The position numbers and the translations under genes are program-made. 29,156 nt of DNA from an uncultured Ruminococcus sp. (GTDB lineage: Bacteria > Bacillota > Clostridia > Oscillospirales > Ruminococcaceae), in assembly GCA_910579955.1 (NCBI GenBank), contig CAJTWE010000030.1:1-29156 (forward strand), in the 5' to 3' direction. This document shows positions 1-8,253 of the stretch, one piece after another; position 1 is the first letter of the stretch, and every line of letters begins with the position of its first letter. The notes under the pieces were generated by a model. The model saw only the letters and a list, made by a program, of their open reading frames with translations. It made no database searches and was not told the DNA's origin.

Positions 1-2
1 AA

Positions 3-78
3 TGGTGCCTCCGATCGGAATCGAACCAATGACACGGGGATTTTCAGTCCCCTGCTCTACCGACTGAGCTACAGAGGC
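3..78 (-). tRNA. tRNA-Phe (anticodon GAA)
   Basis: On the minus strand the stretch folds as a full cloverleaf: acceptor GCCTCTG pairs with CGGAGGC (one T-G pair), the T arm carries GGTTCGATTCC, and the anticodon loop CTGAAAA gives GAA, which reads Phe codons. The 3' CCA is encoded in the gene. It is the last of three tRNA genes transcribed leftward and abuts tRNA-Asp without a gap, so the three probably form one processed transcript. Confidence 0.97.
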
Positions 79-155
79 TGGCGATCTGGATGGGATTCGA
101 ACCCACGACCTCTGCCGTGACAGGGCAGCGTTCTAACCAACTGAACTACCAGACC
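79..155 (-). tRNA. tRNA-Asp (anticodon GTC)
   Basis: Minus-strand cloverleaf with acceptor GGTCTGG pairing with CCAGATC, T-arm GGGTTCGAATCCC and anticodon loop CTGTCAC, giving GTC for Asp. CCA is encoded. It sits directly between tRNA-Val and tRNA-Phe, with 3 nt to tRNA-Val and none to tRNA-Phe. Confidence 0.97.
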
Positions 156-158
156 GTA

Positions 159-234
159 TGGTGGAAGTTACAGGGCTCGAACCTGTGACCCTCTGCTTGT
201 AAGGCAGATGCTCTCCCAGCTGAGCTAAACTTCC
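159..234 (-). tRNA. tRNA-Val (anticodon TAC)
   Basis: Minus-strand cloverleaf with acceptor GGAAGTT pairing with AACTTCC, T-arm AGGTTCGAGCCCT and anticodon loop TTACAAG, giving TAC for Val. CCA is encoded. It is the first gene of the three-tRNA cluster behind the promoter at 288-316. Confidence 0.97.
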
Positions 235-287
235 ACACAAGTCGCATTTTATTTCCGGACTTTAACCTGTCCCCTTGCGACTTATTT

Positions 288-316
288 ATTCTACCACAAC
301 GGAGGAAAAATGTCAA
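288..316 (-). promoter_or_regulatory. Promoter of the tRNA-Val-Asp-Phe cluster
   Basis: The minus strand shows -35 TTGACA (311-316), a 17-nt spacer and -10 TAGAAT (288-293), nearly the housekeeping consensus. The predicted start is near 281. The transcript leader before tRNA-Val begins and ends with a short inverted repeat (GTCGCA at 241-246 and TGCGAC at 276-281) that could form a processing stem. Confidence 0.85.
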
Positions 317-408
317 GCACTTTTTTCAAAAAAATTCAGGTTTGTAATAAAAATGTATACAAATAACAATTATCAGATATAAAATATGCAATATAGACAC
401 TGCATCCT

Positions 409-2451
409 TTAATTCATGCTGTTTTCTCCTGCTTTTGCAAACAATCTTAGAACCTCAAGACGAAGCGGTCTGTTTTCCGGAAGCATAAGCTCAGGATCTT
501 TATCCAGTATTTCCCGTGCAAGTTTTTGTGTTTCTTCAAACAAAAGCATATCCTTTGTAAGATCGGCTATCTTGAGTGGTGGAAGGCCATGCTGACGTTC
601 TCCGAAAAAATCTCCCGGCCCACGCATCTTCAAATCCTCTTCCGCTATTTTAAAGCCGTCCGTTGTACTGCTCATAAGTCTGAGTCTCTGTTTTGACTCA
701 TCCGTTACATGGTCTGTCATAAGTATACAGTAGCTCTGGTGCTCGCCACGTCCAACACGTCCTCTGAGCTGATGAAGCTGCGACAATCCGAATCTATCGG
801 AATTTTCAATAAGCATAACAGTTGCATTAGGCACATCTATACCGACCTCTACAACAGTAGTACATACAAGCAGATCTATCTCATGCTTCTGAAAGGACTC
901 CATAACAGCATCTTTATCCTTAGCGGAAAGCTTTCCGTGAAGAAGTCCCACCCTGTAATCAGCAAAGGCGTTTTTAGCTATATTTTCTGCATACGCAGCC
1001 GCAGCCTGTAACGACTGTTCGTTTTCTTCTATCATAGGGCATACGATATATGCTTGCCTGCCTGCTTTAAGTTCACCTATTATAAAATTATACGAACGCT
1101 CTCTGAGCTTGCCGGTAACAGCATATGTTTTTATAGGCTTTCTGCCTCCCGGAAGTTCTTTGAGTACAGATATATCAAGATCACCATATATAATAAGCGC
1201 AAGAGTACGAGGAATAGGAGTTGCGGACATAACGAGTTTATGCGGAGTTCCGCCCTTTTCGGCAAGCTTTGATCTCTGCGCTACGCCAAAACGGTGCTGT
1301 TCATCCGTTATAACAAGAGCAAGATTGCTAAATTCAACATCCTTCTGGAAAATAGCATGAGTTCCTACAAGAACTCCAGTTTCACCGCTTGCAGCCGAGG
1401 ATATAACAGCTTTTCGATCCTTTGATTTAACAGAGCCTGTTAAAAGGTCTACCTTTATGCCCAAAGGCGTAAGCATATTTAATAATGTATGGTAATGCTG
1501 CACTGCCAGAATCTCTGTAGGCGCCATAAGAGCACACTGCATACTATTTTTCACAGTAAAATAACACGCAGCAGCTGCAACAGCAGTTTTTCCGCTACCG
1601 ACATCACCCTGTAAAAGACGATTCATAGGAGTACTTTTTGAAAGATCGTTACATATTATTTGCACCGCTTCTTTCTGCGAATTTGTCATATTAAATGGCA
1701 GCGCAGAGAAAAATTCTGTCATGTCGGTAGCTGCGTCCATTTTACAAGCAGTATCGCAAACAGTTTTCTTTTTATACATAGACAGACCGAGCTGCAATTC
1801 AAGAAGCTCATCAAAAGCAAGTCTACGTCTTGCAACAAGAGCATTTTCCATAGAGGACGGAAAGTGTATCTCAGGCAGGGCATCGTGCAGGCTCATAAGA
1901 CCGTGTTCAGCGATTATCCATGCCGGCATCCATTCAAACGGTTCTTTTTTAAATATATCAAGGGCAGAACGAGCGTCAGCGGCAATTCTATTTATAGTAA
2001 GTCCCGTTGTGAGATGATAAACCGGACGAATAAGTTCTTTGCTGTCGGCAGAAATAATATTGGGTGAAAGTATCTCTTTTCTTATCATAGTACCGCTTAT
2101 CTTGCCAGACATACAGTATTCTCTGCCTTTCATAAGGGCATCAAAAACGTAATTATTATTATAAAATACAATAGTAATATCATCAGCACCATCTGTAGCT
2201 ATTGCTTTATATATGGAAAATCCTTTGCGGATATGCTGAGGCGGAAGCTTAGAAGTTATAGTAAGCCTTAGCACAGCGATCTCACCGAAAGCAGCATCGG
2301 CAATGGTTTCAGGAGATGTATAGTCAATATAGTGGCGTGGCAAATGATACAGAAGGTCGTAAGGGGTAGCAACATCCAATTTTTTGTAGGCAAGACTGCG
2401 CTTTTCTCCCACGCCTTTCAGCTTTGATATAGATTTAAACAGCTCATTCAC
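409..2451 (-). CDS. recG: ATP-dependent DNA helicase RecG
   Basis: A 680-residue protein, the usual RecG length. RecG is a superfamily 2 double-strand DNA translocase that regresses stalled replication forks and branch-migrates recombination intermediates. Visible motifs are an N-terminal wedge/OB region (about residues 1-230), Walker A GDVGSGKT (about 283-290), the DEQH box in VITDEQHRFGVAQR, motif III MSATPIPRTLA, and the motif VI-type LHQLRGRVGRGEHQSYC near residue 570, followed by the RecG C-terminal region with MRGPGDFFGERQHG. The start is GTG at 2451: the site AAAGGAG lies 7 nt upstream and no ATG is better placed. It is preceded by the deoD terminator, so it probably has its own promoter within 2452-2560, which is very AT-rich; I could not fix one -10/-35 pair. 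No clear terminator separates it from the tRNA promoter; only a weak 5-bp stem follows the stop. Confidence 0.97.
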   Translation of the reverse strand: MNELFKSISKLKGVGEKRSLAYKKLDVATPYDLLYHLPRHYIDYTSPETIADAAFGEIAVLRLTITSKLPPQHIRKGFSIYKAIATDGADDITIVFYNNNYVFDALMKGREYCMSGKISGTMIRKEILSPNIISADSKELIRPVYHLTTGLTINRIAADARSALDIFKKEPFEWMPAWIIAEHGLMSLHDALPEIHFPSSMENALVARRRLAFDELLELQLGLSMYKKKTVCDTACKMDAATDMTEFFSALPFNMTNSQKEAVQIICNDLSKSTPMNRLLQGDVGSGKTAVAAAACYFTVKNSMQCALMAPTEILAVQHYHTLLNMLTPLGIKVDLLTGSVKSKDRKAVISSAASGETGVLVGTHAIFQKDVEFSNLALVITDEQHRFGVAQRSKLAEKGGTPHKLVMSATPIPRTLALIIYGDLDISVLKELPGGRKPIKTYAVTGKLRERSYNFIIGELKAGRQAYIVCPMIEENEQSLQAAAAYAENIAKNAFADYRVGLLHGKLSAKDKDAVMESFQKHEIDLLVCTTVVEVGIDVPNATVMLIENSDRFGLSQLHQLRGRVGRGEHQSYCILMTDHVTDESKQRLRLMSSTTDGFKIAEEDLKMRGPGDFFGERQHGLPPLKIADLTKDMLLFEETQKLAREILDKDPELMLPENRPLRLEVLRLFAKAGENSMN

Positions 2452-2530
2452 AGCAATGCTCCTTTCTGATTTATATAACCAGTATATAATATTTAGTATA
2501 TCATATTTTTTTCACATGAGCAAGCACGGA

Positions 2531-2557
2531 CGCAAAATCAATTATTTTATTTTTGCG
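2531..2557. repeat. Small inverted repeat between deoD and recG
   Basis: CGCAAAA (2531-2537) and TTTTGCG (2551-2557) are exact reverse complements around a 13-nt AT-rich loop. It lies between the deoD terminator and recG and could be an extra terminator stem or part of the recG upstream region. No function can be assigned. Confidence 0.4.
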
Positions 2558-2560
2558 CAG

Positions 2561-2591
2561 AAAAAAGCCTGCAAGATAATCTCATGCAGGC
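2561..2591 (-). terminator. Rho-independent terminator of deoD
   Basis: On the minus strand GCCTGCA pairs with TGCAGGC around an 11-nt loop and is followed directly by TTTTTT. It lies about 100 nt after the deoD stop and ahead of recG. Confidence 0.85.
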
Positions 2592-2692
2592 GGAAAATAA
2601 AATGTAGCAAATAAAATTGAGGGGATTTGTGAGGATTACCTAATCCTTGCTTTAATATTACCCCTTACAGCTTAAAAGAACCTTAAAATCTA

Positions 2693-3412
2693 CTAACTTT
2701 TTTCAAAAAAATATGCAGTTTCAAGTGCAATTTCCATCATCTGCGAAAATGACAGCTCTCTTTCCTCCGCTGTTGTGGACTCACCTCTCAGCGGACAGTC
2801 TGATACAGTTGTTATACAAAGCGCTTTCTTGCCTGCCTCAGCAGCATTCATATAAAGCGCTGCCGCTTCCATTTCTGTTGCCAGAACGCCCATTTTTGCC
2901 CAAAGCGGCAAAGGGCTTTCCTTACTGTAATAGAATATATCTGATGACAAAACGTTTCCCACATGCACACATACGTTCAAATCACGTGCAGCCTTTACCG
3001 CAACTTCAAGAAGCTCATAATCTGCAATAGGTGCAAATGTACCATCTAAATCATACTGTTTTGCATATGCAGAATTTGTACAAGTGCCCTGTGCTATTAC
3101 TACATCTCTCAGATGCACGTTATCACTTACGCCGCCGGATGTTCCCACTCTTATTATTCTTTCAACATCATATTCGTGGAAAAGTTCATACGAATATATC
3201 CCTATAGATGGCATTCCCATGCCGCTGCCCTGTACCGATATTCTAGTACCCTTGTAAAAGCCGGTATATCCAAACATATTTCGTACAGTATTGTAGCATA
3301 CGACATCTTCAAGATATGTTTCTGCTATAAACTTCGCTCTCAGCGGGTCTCCCGGCATAAGCACTGTTTTTGCAATATCGCCTTTTTTTGCATTGTTATG
3401 AGGTGTTGACAT
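2693..3412 (-). CDS. deoD: Purine nucleoside phosphorylase, DeoD type
   Basis: A 239-residue protein, the same length as Escherichia coli DeoD. This hexameric cytosolic enzyme splits purine (deoxy)nucleosides with phosphate into base plus (deoxy)ribose-1-phosphate, feeding purine salvage. Family hallmarks are the N-terminal STPHNNA, the phosphate-loop MPGDPLRAK (about residues 19-27), VGTSGG near residue 90, the nucleoside-binding MEAAALY (about 180), and TVSDCPLRGE, whose Asp is the acid that protonates the purine in this family. The ATG start is preceded by AAGGAGG. It lies 56 nt downstream of the flippase gene in the same direction and may be cotranscribed with it. A good terminator follows at 2561-2591. 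Confidence 0.95.
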   Translation of the reverse strand: MSTPHNNAKKGDIAKTVLMPGDPLRAKFIAETYLEDVVCYNTVRNMFGYTGFYKGTRISVQGSGMGMPSIGIYSYELFHEYDVERIIRVGTSGGVSDNVHLRDVVIAQGTCTNSAYAKQYDLDGTFAPIADYELLEVAVKAARDLNVCVHVGNVLSSDIFYYSKESPLPLWAKMGVLATEMEAAALYMNAAEAGKKALCITTVSDCPLRGESTTAEERELSFSQMMEIALETAYFFEKS

Positions 3413-3468
3413 GATTATTCCTCCTTTGTATTTATCCTTACTTTACTATAAATATTAACGTTATAAAA

Positions 3469-4887
3469 TTATCTCCTACGAACCTGCTTGAGTGTTCCTA
3501 CAATAGCGCTGCGGTTAAATACTAGCATAAATACCATTCCTACAGCGAGAATTATAAGCTGTCCCGGTATGTCATGAGTTACAATATAGCCAAGAGCGAA
3601 CATTATAACTACATTAAGGAAAAACTTCATCTGATTTATAGGGAAATAAATATAGCTTCTTGCGTCCTTCTGACGAATTATATAGCTTGCAAAATAGCCT
3701 GCAAATGTAGCAATAGCTGCACCGTTTATGCCAAACAGCCATACAAGAAGGGCATTGAGAACTATATTCGTAACTGCCGCTACCAGACTTGTCCATAAAG
3801 AATGCGATGTATGCTTCGTAGCGGCATACACGCTGCTAAAGAACTGATTAAAGCACATCATTATGACAGCCATTACAAGAACAGGCGTATAAAGATAAGC
3901 TGTACCATACTCAGGGAACTGGCTCGTATCAATAAGTATTGCAGATAACGGCTTTACAAATACTATCATGGCTGAACCTGCAATAAAGAGAAACGACGTA
4001 TATGCATCAAATACTCTTTGATAAAATCGTCCTCTGTCCTTTGAATCATTCTCTAAAATAGCAGACATATTCCATGCCTGAAAGAATATGGTTGAAAACA
4101 TAGATACAAGATTAGGTATCTTATTGGCTATACCGTAAATTCCTGCCGCCGCTTCACCTACAGCGCCCTCCGGACCCGGCATATATCTTATAAAAATACG
4201 GTCGGAAAAGCCTGTTATAGTCCACAAAAGAGTTGACGGGATAAGTGGAAGTGAAAATGCAAGCATAGCTTTGCCAAGACGGCTGTCAACAGACTTAGGG
4301 TCAAAATATTTTCTAAGACCGGCGGTGAACCACAGGAATATTGCTGATAATAAGTCAGAACAGATAACCGACAACATAAAGCCGGTTACACCAAGCTGAA
4401 GTACAGCTATAAAGATTACATTAAATATGAAAAGAGTCAAGGTCGCCAGAATGCCGTCAAAAGCAAAAAGCTTGACAAGACCTCTTGCTCTTACAAACTG
4501 AGAGTTTATAGACCTTAGCGAAGAGGTACACACATAAAGCATGAGCAGCCATGTATAACCATCTACAAACGGCAAAATCGACAACATCGGCGAAACGGCA
4601 AGCATTATCATAACGCCTATGCCCGTAATAGCAAGTGCATTGGTATAAACCTTCGGCTTACTATAACGCCGGTCAAGCCCAAAACGTATTATAGATTCCG
4701 TAATCGAAAACGTTACAAGAGGAATGAGAAAATTCGCTGTTATCTCAAGAAGCTCTTTAGTGCTGTTATCAGCAGGATTGATATTTGCCGTGTAAAGCTT
4801 TGTAAGAAACAGCAGCAGAATTTTTGAGCCAAAAGAACCGATCGCAAATATGATCGTATTTGATGCAAGCTGTTTATATTTATTCAT
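3469..4887 (-). CDS. Polysaccharide flippase (MOP/PST family, Wzx-like)
   Basis: A 472-residue integral membrane protein with about 12-14 hydrophobic segments spread over the whole length. It matches the polysaccharide biosynthesis (RfbX/MurJ-like) part of the MOP exporter superfamily: N-terminal YKQLASNTIIFAIGSFGSK and an ESIIRFGLDR segment near residue 65 are typical of lipid-linked oligosaccharide flippases in Firmicutes. Such proteins move undecaprenyl-linked sugars from the inner to the outer membrane face. The substrate is unknown. No glycosyltransferase lies next to it, but a glycan operon starts about 7 kb away at 12022. The ATG start has AAGGAAG 6 nt upstream. Membership in the family is firm; assignment as Wzx rather than a teichoic-acid or spore-polysaccharide exporter is inference. 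Confidence 0.85.
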   Translation of the reverse strand: MNKYKQLASNTIIFAIGSFGSKILLLFLTKLYTANINPADNSTKELLEITANFLIPLVTFSITESIIRFGLDRRYSKPKVYTNALAITGIGVMIMLAVSPMLSILPFVDGYTWLLMLYVCTSSLRSINSQFVRARGLVKLFAFDGILATLTLFIFNVIFIAVLQLGVTGFMLSVICSDLLSAIFLWFTAGLRKYFDPKSVDSRLGKAMLAFSLPLIPSTLLWTITGFSDRIFIRYMPGPEGAVGEAAAGIYGIANKIPNLVSMFSTIFFQAWNMSAILENDSKDRGRFYQRVFDAYTSFLFIAGSAMIVFVKPLSAILIDTSQFPEYGTAYLYTPVLVMAVIMMCFNQFFSSVYAATKHTSHSLWTSLVAAVTNIVLNALLVWLFGINGAAIATFAGYFASYIIRQKDARSYIYFPINQMKFFLNVVIMFALGYIVTHDIPGQLIILAVGMVFMLVFNRSAIVGTLKQVRRR

Positions 4888-4925
4888 ATAAGACTTCCTT
4901 TTTAATTTAATATAAGATAAGAAAT

Positions 4926-4931
4926 ATTATA
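4926..4931 (-). promoter_or_regulatory. Possible extended -10 promoter for the flippase gene
   Basis: The minus strand carries TGGTATAAT (extended -10) about 40 nt before the ATG at 4887. The -35 position at 17-nt spacing is TTTTAT, a poor match, so the call rests on the -10 alone. Confidence 0.45.
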
Positions 4932-5145
4932 CCATATTCCATTAGAAAATAAAATCCCTTTTTTGAGAAGATTTTCTATTTTACAAATATTCTCGTATTT
5001 TTGGCAAATTAAACAAATTTGCGCCCGATTTTTGTGCAAGCTTACAAAAAGAAATTTTTTTATAAAAAATGCAACTATTGGGCATTCAAAATTGTATAGT
5101 AGGTGAAGGGACTTTTAAACGGAGATACTGACATTCCGTTATTCA

Positions 5146-5175
5146 TTGTTGTGTCCGGTTTTCTTTTTCTATAAT
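5146..5175 (+). promoter_or_regulatory. Candidate promoter ahead of the structured segment
   Basis: TTGTTG (5146-5151), an 18-nt spacer and TATAAT (5170-5175). The predicted start near 5182 coincides with the first base of the foldable segment, which supports its reality. The -35 is imperfect. Confidence 0.5.
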
Positions 5176-5180
5176 TTTTA

Positions 5181-5283
5181 GCTGAAAGCTGCACAGAAGG
5201 GACGGTCTGCGGGGGCAGAGCGGTGCAGCAAGCAATTTGCAAGCTCACTAAAGGGCGATACGGGACGCTGTATCGGAGCGAGC
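5181..5283 (+). ncRNA. Candidate structured RNA or leader, family not recognised
   Basis: Two good hairpins are seen. The first pairs GCTGCAC (5188-5194) with GTGCAGC (5223-5229) and contains an inner stem TCTGC-GGGG-GCAGA (5206-5219). The second pairs CGATAC (5256-5261) with GTATCG (5270-5275), inside an outer GCTC (5243-5246)/GAGC (5276-5279 or 5280-5283). The segment is much richer in G and C than its flanks and begins where the candidate promoter would start transcription. It does not match the tmRNA, RNase P, SRP or common riboswitch consensus elements I know. It could be a stand-alone RNA, the 5' leader of the sigma operon, or part of a dispersed repeat. Confidence 0.4.
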
Positions 5284-5416
5284 AAAAATTAAAATTTCAG
5301 AAAGAGAAACACCTGCCACAAAAAAAGAAAGGAATGTGCCGTGAGGCACTGGCACGTCACATAATTTGTTTACAGTTTTTCCATAAAATCGCCTCAAAAA
5401 TATTGTAAAATATTAT

Positions 5417-5440
5417 AGAAGTAACAATGGAGATACTTCT
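5417..5440 (+). repeat. Inverted repeat in the sigma gene leader
   Basis: AGAAGTA (5417-5423) and TACTTCT (5434-5440) form an exact 7-bp stem with a 10-nt loop, ending 15 nt before the ribosome site of the sigma gene. It could be an operator or an mRNA hairpin. Confidence 0.5.
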
Positions 5441-5467
5441 TAAAATAGTGGCGAAGGAGGAATCTAT

Positions 5468-5980
5468 ATGCTGCTTCAGGGTAAGTCCGACGAAGAAGAC
5501 TTCCAAAGGGTATACGAGCAGCATATAGACGCTGTATACAGAGTATGCTACGGATTTATGAAAAATAGCGCTGATGCCGAGGATGCAGCGCAGGAAACTT
5601 TTTTCCGGCTTCTGCAAAAAGGCGAATCTCAAAGCTTTGAAAATGCATCTCATGAACGTGCATGGCTGATCGTTACAGCATCAAATATTTGTAAAAATGC
5701 TTTGAAAAGCTGGACGAAACAAAAACGTGAAGAGGTAAATAATACCGATGAGCTGCCATCAACGTATGAAAAAGAAGATAAAATAAATCCCGTCCTTGAA
5801 GCAGTGCTCGCACTGCCGGACAAGTACAAAACAGCAATATATCTTTATTATTATGAGGAATACTCATGCAGAGAAATCGCATCTGCAATGGGAAAGAAAG
5901 AATCAAGTGTACGTTCTCTGCTAAAACGTGGCAGAGGAATTCTTGAGAAAAAATTAGGAGGTGGAGTAGATGAAAAATGA
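5468..5980 (+). CDS. ECF-type RNA polymerase sigma factor
   Basis: A 170-residue sigma-70 family protein with only regions 2 and 4, as in group 4 (extracytoplasmic function) sigma factors. Region 2 spans about residues 10-77, with the core-binding/-10 helix NSADAEDAAQETFFRLLQ. Region 4 spans about 113-163, with LPDKYKTAIYLYYYEEYSC and the helix-turn-helix REIASAMGKKESSVRSLLKR. It should redirect polymerase to a small regulon and be held inactive by the membrane protein encoded next. The ATG follows AAGGAGG at 7 nt. The gene overlaps the anti-sigma gene by 11 nt, so translation is coupled, fixing a partner ratio. No autoregulatory ECF promoter could be assigned with confidence. Confidence 0.9.
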   Translation: MLLQGKSDEEDFQRVYEQHIDAVYRVCYGFMKNSADAEDAAQETFFRLLQKGESQSFENASHERAWLIVTASNICKNALKSWTKQKREEVNNTDELPSTYEKEDKINPVLEAVLALPDKYKTAIYLYYYEEYSCREIASAMGKKESSVRSLLKRGRGILEKKLGGGVDEK

Positions 5981-6827
5981 AGATATTAAAAAAGCATTTG
6001 AAAGCCTTACTCCAAGCGATGACGCCAAGGAGCGTATGCTCAAAGCAATTATGGCAAAATCTGCGGTAACTCCTGATATTAAAACTGCTAGGGCAAAAAG
6101 CACGCCGTGGTATATAAGGCTTAAAGTTCCTATAGGAGTATGCACAGCCGCAATGACCTGCGCAGCAGCTTTTGCAGTTACGCTTTTGAATCCGGGGCTT
6201 TTGAATAATAACAAAACAGATAATTTTGTTGAAATTCAGCATTCCTGTGAAAATGCCGAAACATCCACAAATGCTGTGGCGACAGAACCTGTCACACAGC
6301 CTGTTAAGTCCGATTTAAATATTAAAAAAGGCGGAGATATGGCTGCGCTTACATCAATACCGTTAGACTTCGCTGAAAAAGGCGTACAAATGACGGCAGC
6401 TTCTACTACAAAGCACATTACGTCTCAAAAGCCTAATGAGGCTTTAACTACTACTGTAACGAAAGCTACAAATGTTACTAGCAATTCAGTTAAAACAACT
6501 GAATGCTCCACCAGCAATACTACAGTAACTACAGTTACAGAGCAAACCGAAACATCTGGTGGATCAACCCCAAGCGGCGGTAGTTTATACGGAGATCCGT
6601 TTGATTTCCGCAGTCTAACGTGGGCAGGCATAAATTACAGCACCGATTATACAGAAGTATCATACGATAATATAAATGGCTTCCTAGGTTCTGGCGCTGC
6701 AATGAATTACGAAACAAACAAAGTCTATACAGTTCTTATATACGAACTGGAAAATGTTCCCGTAGAGAAAGGCTTTGCCGTACAGTATATAGGCTATTCA
6801 AATTACTATATTTTCTATAGTGATTAA
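5970..6827 (+). CDS. Membrane anti-sigma factor with Thr/Ser-rich external part
   Basis: A 285-residue protein translationally coupled to the sigma gene. It has a charged cytoplasmic N-terminus (1-50) that should bind the sigma factor, one transmembrane helix (about 52-73, VPIGVCTAAMTCAAAFAVTLL), a Thr/Ser-rich external spacer (about 143-200) and a small aromatic-rich C-terminal part (about 205-285) with many Tyr and Asn. No zinc-binding HxxxCxxC anti-sigma motif is present, and the outer part matches no domain I recognise. The architecture recalls clostridial RsgI-like surface sensors, in which an outer domain perceives polysaccharides, but no carbohydrate-binding module is evident here. The role as anti-sigma factor is inferred from gene order, overlap and topology. 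A bidirectional terminator follows. Confidence 0.75.
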   Translation: MKNEDIKKAFESLTPSDDAKERMLKAIMAKSAVTPDIKTARAKSTPWYIRLKVPIGVCTAAMTCAAAFAVTLLNPGLLNNNKTDNFVEIQHSCENAETSTNAVATEPVTQPVKSDLNIKKGGDMAALTSIPLDFAEKGVQMTAASTTKHITSQKPNEALTTTVTKATNVTSNSVKTTECSTSNTTVTTVTEQTETSGGSTPSGGSLYGDPFDFRSLTWAGINYSTDYTEVSYDNINGFLGSGAAMNYETNKVYTVLIYELENVPVEKGFAVQYIGYSNYYIFYSD

Positions 6828-6901
6828 ACTTAGTGATTAAATTTAAAAAATTAGAGTAGAGTAAATTTTAAGAGAGAGATTGTTCATATATTAATAATAT
6901 T

Positions 6902-6944
6902 AAAAAAGTCTGCTGTGAATCTGAAATCACAGCAGACTTTTTTT
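6902..6944. terminator. Bidirectional terminator between anti-sigma and murA genes
   Basis: GTCTGCTGTGA (6908-6918) pairs exactly with TCACAGCAGAC (6927-6937), an 11-bp stem with an 8-nt loop. It is flanked by A6 on the left and T7 on the right, so it can stop transcripts from both converging genes. Confidence 0.95.
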
Positions 6945-6963
6945 ATTTTAACTTAAATTATAT

Positions 6964-8253
6964 TCAGCTTGAAACAGCTTCACGCATTGTTGCAACAGGA
7001 GTAGAAACCTTTTCGATATCAGCTCCTATATGACGCAGCTTTTCTACCAAATTTCCATATCCTCTTTCGATATGGAATATATCCTCTATTTCAGTAATAC
7101 CCTTTGCTGCCAGTCCGGCTATAATAAGTGCAGCTCCAGCTCTCAGGTCACACGCCTTTACAGGTGCACCGGTAAGCTTACCCGTACCCTCGATTACAGC
7201 AACCTTTCCGTCAACAGAAATATCCGCACCCATTCTTCTTAGCTCGTCCACATAACGGAAACGCTGTTCCCAAACGCCCTCAGTAACAATACTTGTACCT
7301 TCCGCAAGAGTAAGAAGAGTTGCCATTTGAGGCTGCATATCTGTAGGAAAACCCGGATGAGGCATTGTCTTGATATTTGTACGCACCAAAGGTCCGTCCA
7401 CCCAAACTCTTATACTGTCATCATACTCGTCTACATTTACGCCGATCTTACGGAGCTTTGATGTAATAGGCTCTAGATGCTTCGGGATAACGTTCTTTAT
7501 GATAACGTCTCCTCCTGTAGCAGCAGCAGCAACCATAAATGTACCTGCTTCTATTTGATCGGGCACTACGGAATAAGTAGTTCCGTGAAGATATTTAACA
7601 CCACGAACCTTAATAACATCAGTACCAGCGCCCATAATATCCGCACCCATTGAATTGAGGAAGTTTGCAAGATCTACGATATGAGGTTCTTTAGCAGCAT
7701 TCTCAATAACGGTAAGACCTTCCGCACGCACTGCCGCAAGCAATGCATTCATAGTCGCACCTACGGATACAACGTCTAAGTAGATCTGAGAACCCTTAAG
7801 CTTATCGGCATACAGGTCAACCATTCCATATTCGATATTACACTTTGCACCCAATGCGGAAAATGCTTTCAGATGCTGATCAATAGGTCTGTCACCTAAA
7901 GGACATCCTCCCGGCATAGACACTCTTGCCTTGGAAAATCTGCCTAAAAGCGCTCCCAAAAAATAATAAGAAGCTCTCATACGGCGTGCGCTTTCATAAG
8001 GTACACAGAAATTTTTAAGTCCTTCTGCGGAAATACGCACTGTTGTTTTATCAATATACTCCACCTTTGCGCCCATTTCGTACATGATGCGCAGGCTCAT
8101 AGATACGTCGCTTATATCAGGTACATTCTCCAGAATGCATGGCTCATCACACAGCAGAACAGCCGGTATAAGTGCCACCGCCGCATTCTTCGCACCACTG
8201 ACTTCAATCTCACCGGACAGACGCCGTCCGCCACGAATTACATATTTTTCCAA
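6964..8253 (-). CDS. murA: UDP-N-acetylglucosamine 1-carboxyvinyltransferase
   Basis: A 429-residue EPSP-synthase-fold enzyme that adds enolpyruvate from PEP to UDP-GlcNAc, the first committed step of peptidoglycan synthesis in the cytosol. The substrate-binding pair Lys22-Asn23 (SGAKNAA) and the catalytic Cys117 in PGGCPLGDRPIDQH are both present; this Cys is the one alkylated by fosfomycin, so the enzyme should be of the sensitive type. Other signatures are HPGFPTDMQPQ and FENRYRHVDEL-like FRYVDELRRMGA. The start is TTG at 8253: AAGGAG lies about 10 nt upstream and the protein begins EKYVIRGG in line with the family. Many Firmicutes carry two copies (murA/murZ); which paralogue this is cannot be told. 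It is monocistronic between a terminator and its own promoter at 8510-8538. Confidence 0.97.
   Translation of the reverse strand: MEKYVIRGGRRLSGEIEVSGAKNAAVALIPAVLLCDEPCILENVPDISDVSMSLRIMYEMGAKVEYIDKTTVRISAEGLKNFCVPYESARRMRASYYFLGALLGRFSKARVSMPGGCPLGDRPIDQHLKAFSALGAKCNIEYGMVDLYADKLKGSQIYLDVVSVGATMNALLAAVRAEGLTVIENAAKEPHIVDLANFLNSMGADIMGAGTDVIKVRGVKYLHGTTYSVVPDQIEAGTFMVAAAATGGDVIIKNVIPKHLEPITSKLRKIGVNVDEYDDSIRVWVDGPLVRTNIKTMPHPGFPTDMQPQMATLLTLAEGTSIVTEGVWEQRFRYVDELRRMGADISVDGKVAVIEGTGKLTGAPVKACDLRAGAALIIAGLAAKGITEIEDIFHIERGYGNLVEKLRHIGADIEKVSTPVATMREAVSS

Larger units (their letters stand above)
4932..5467. other. Long intergenic region between the flippase and the sigma operon
   Basis: No credible protein gene lies here. 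The left part (4932-5090) is AT-rich. At 5113-5142 is an inverted repeat AACGGA/TCCGTT. A promoter-like pair occurs at 5146-5175, followed at once by a GC-rich foldable segment (5181-5283), a small hairpin GTGCC-GTGA-GGCAC (5336-5349), and an exact inverted repeat AGAAGTA/TACTTCT (5417-5440) just before the sigma ribosome site AAGGAGG. The base composition of 5181-5283 differs strongly from its surroundings. Confidence 0.7.

Noticed and set aside
1660..2067. A 135-codon plus-strand frame inside recG
   Set aside because: Antisense to an intact recG; its composition is a shadow of the recG codons and no start signal precedes it.
5181..5283. tmRNA, RNase P, SRP or 6S RNA
   Set aside because: None of the conserved sequence elements of the first three are present, and the block lacks the long bulged hairpin expected of 6S RNA.
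5223..5408. A 61-codon frame inside the structured segment upstream of the sigma gene
   Set aside because: It starts with GTG inside a hairpin arm, lacks a ribosome site and runs through the unlike halves of the region; structure explains the stretch better.
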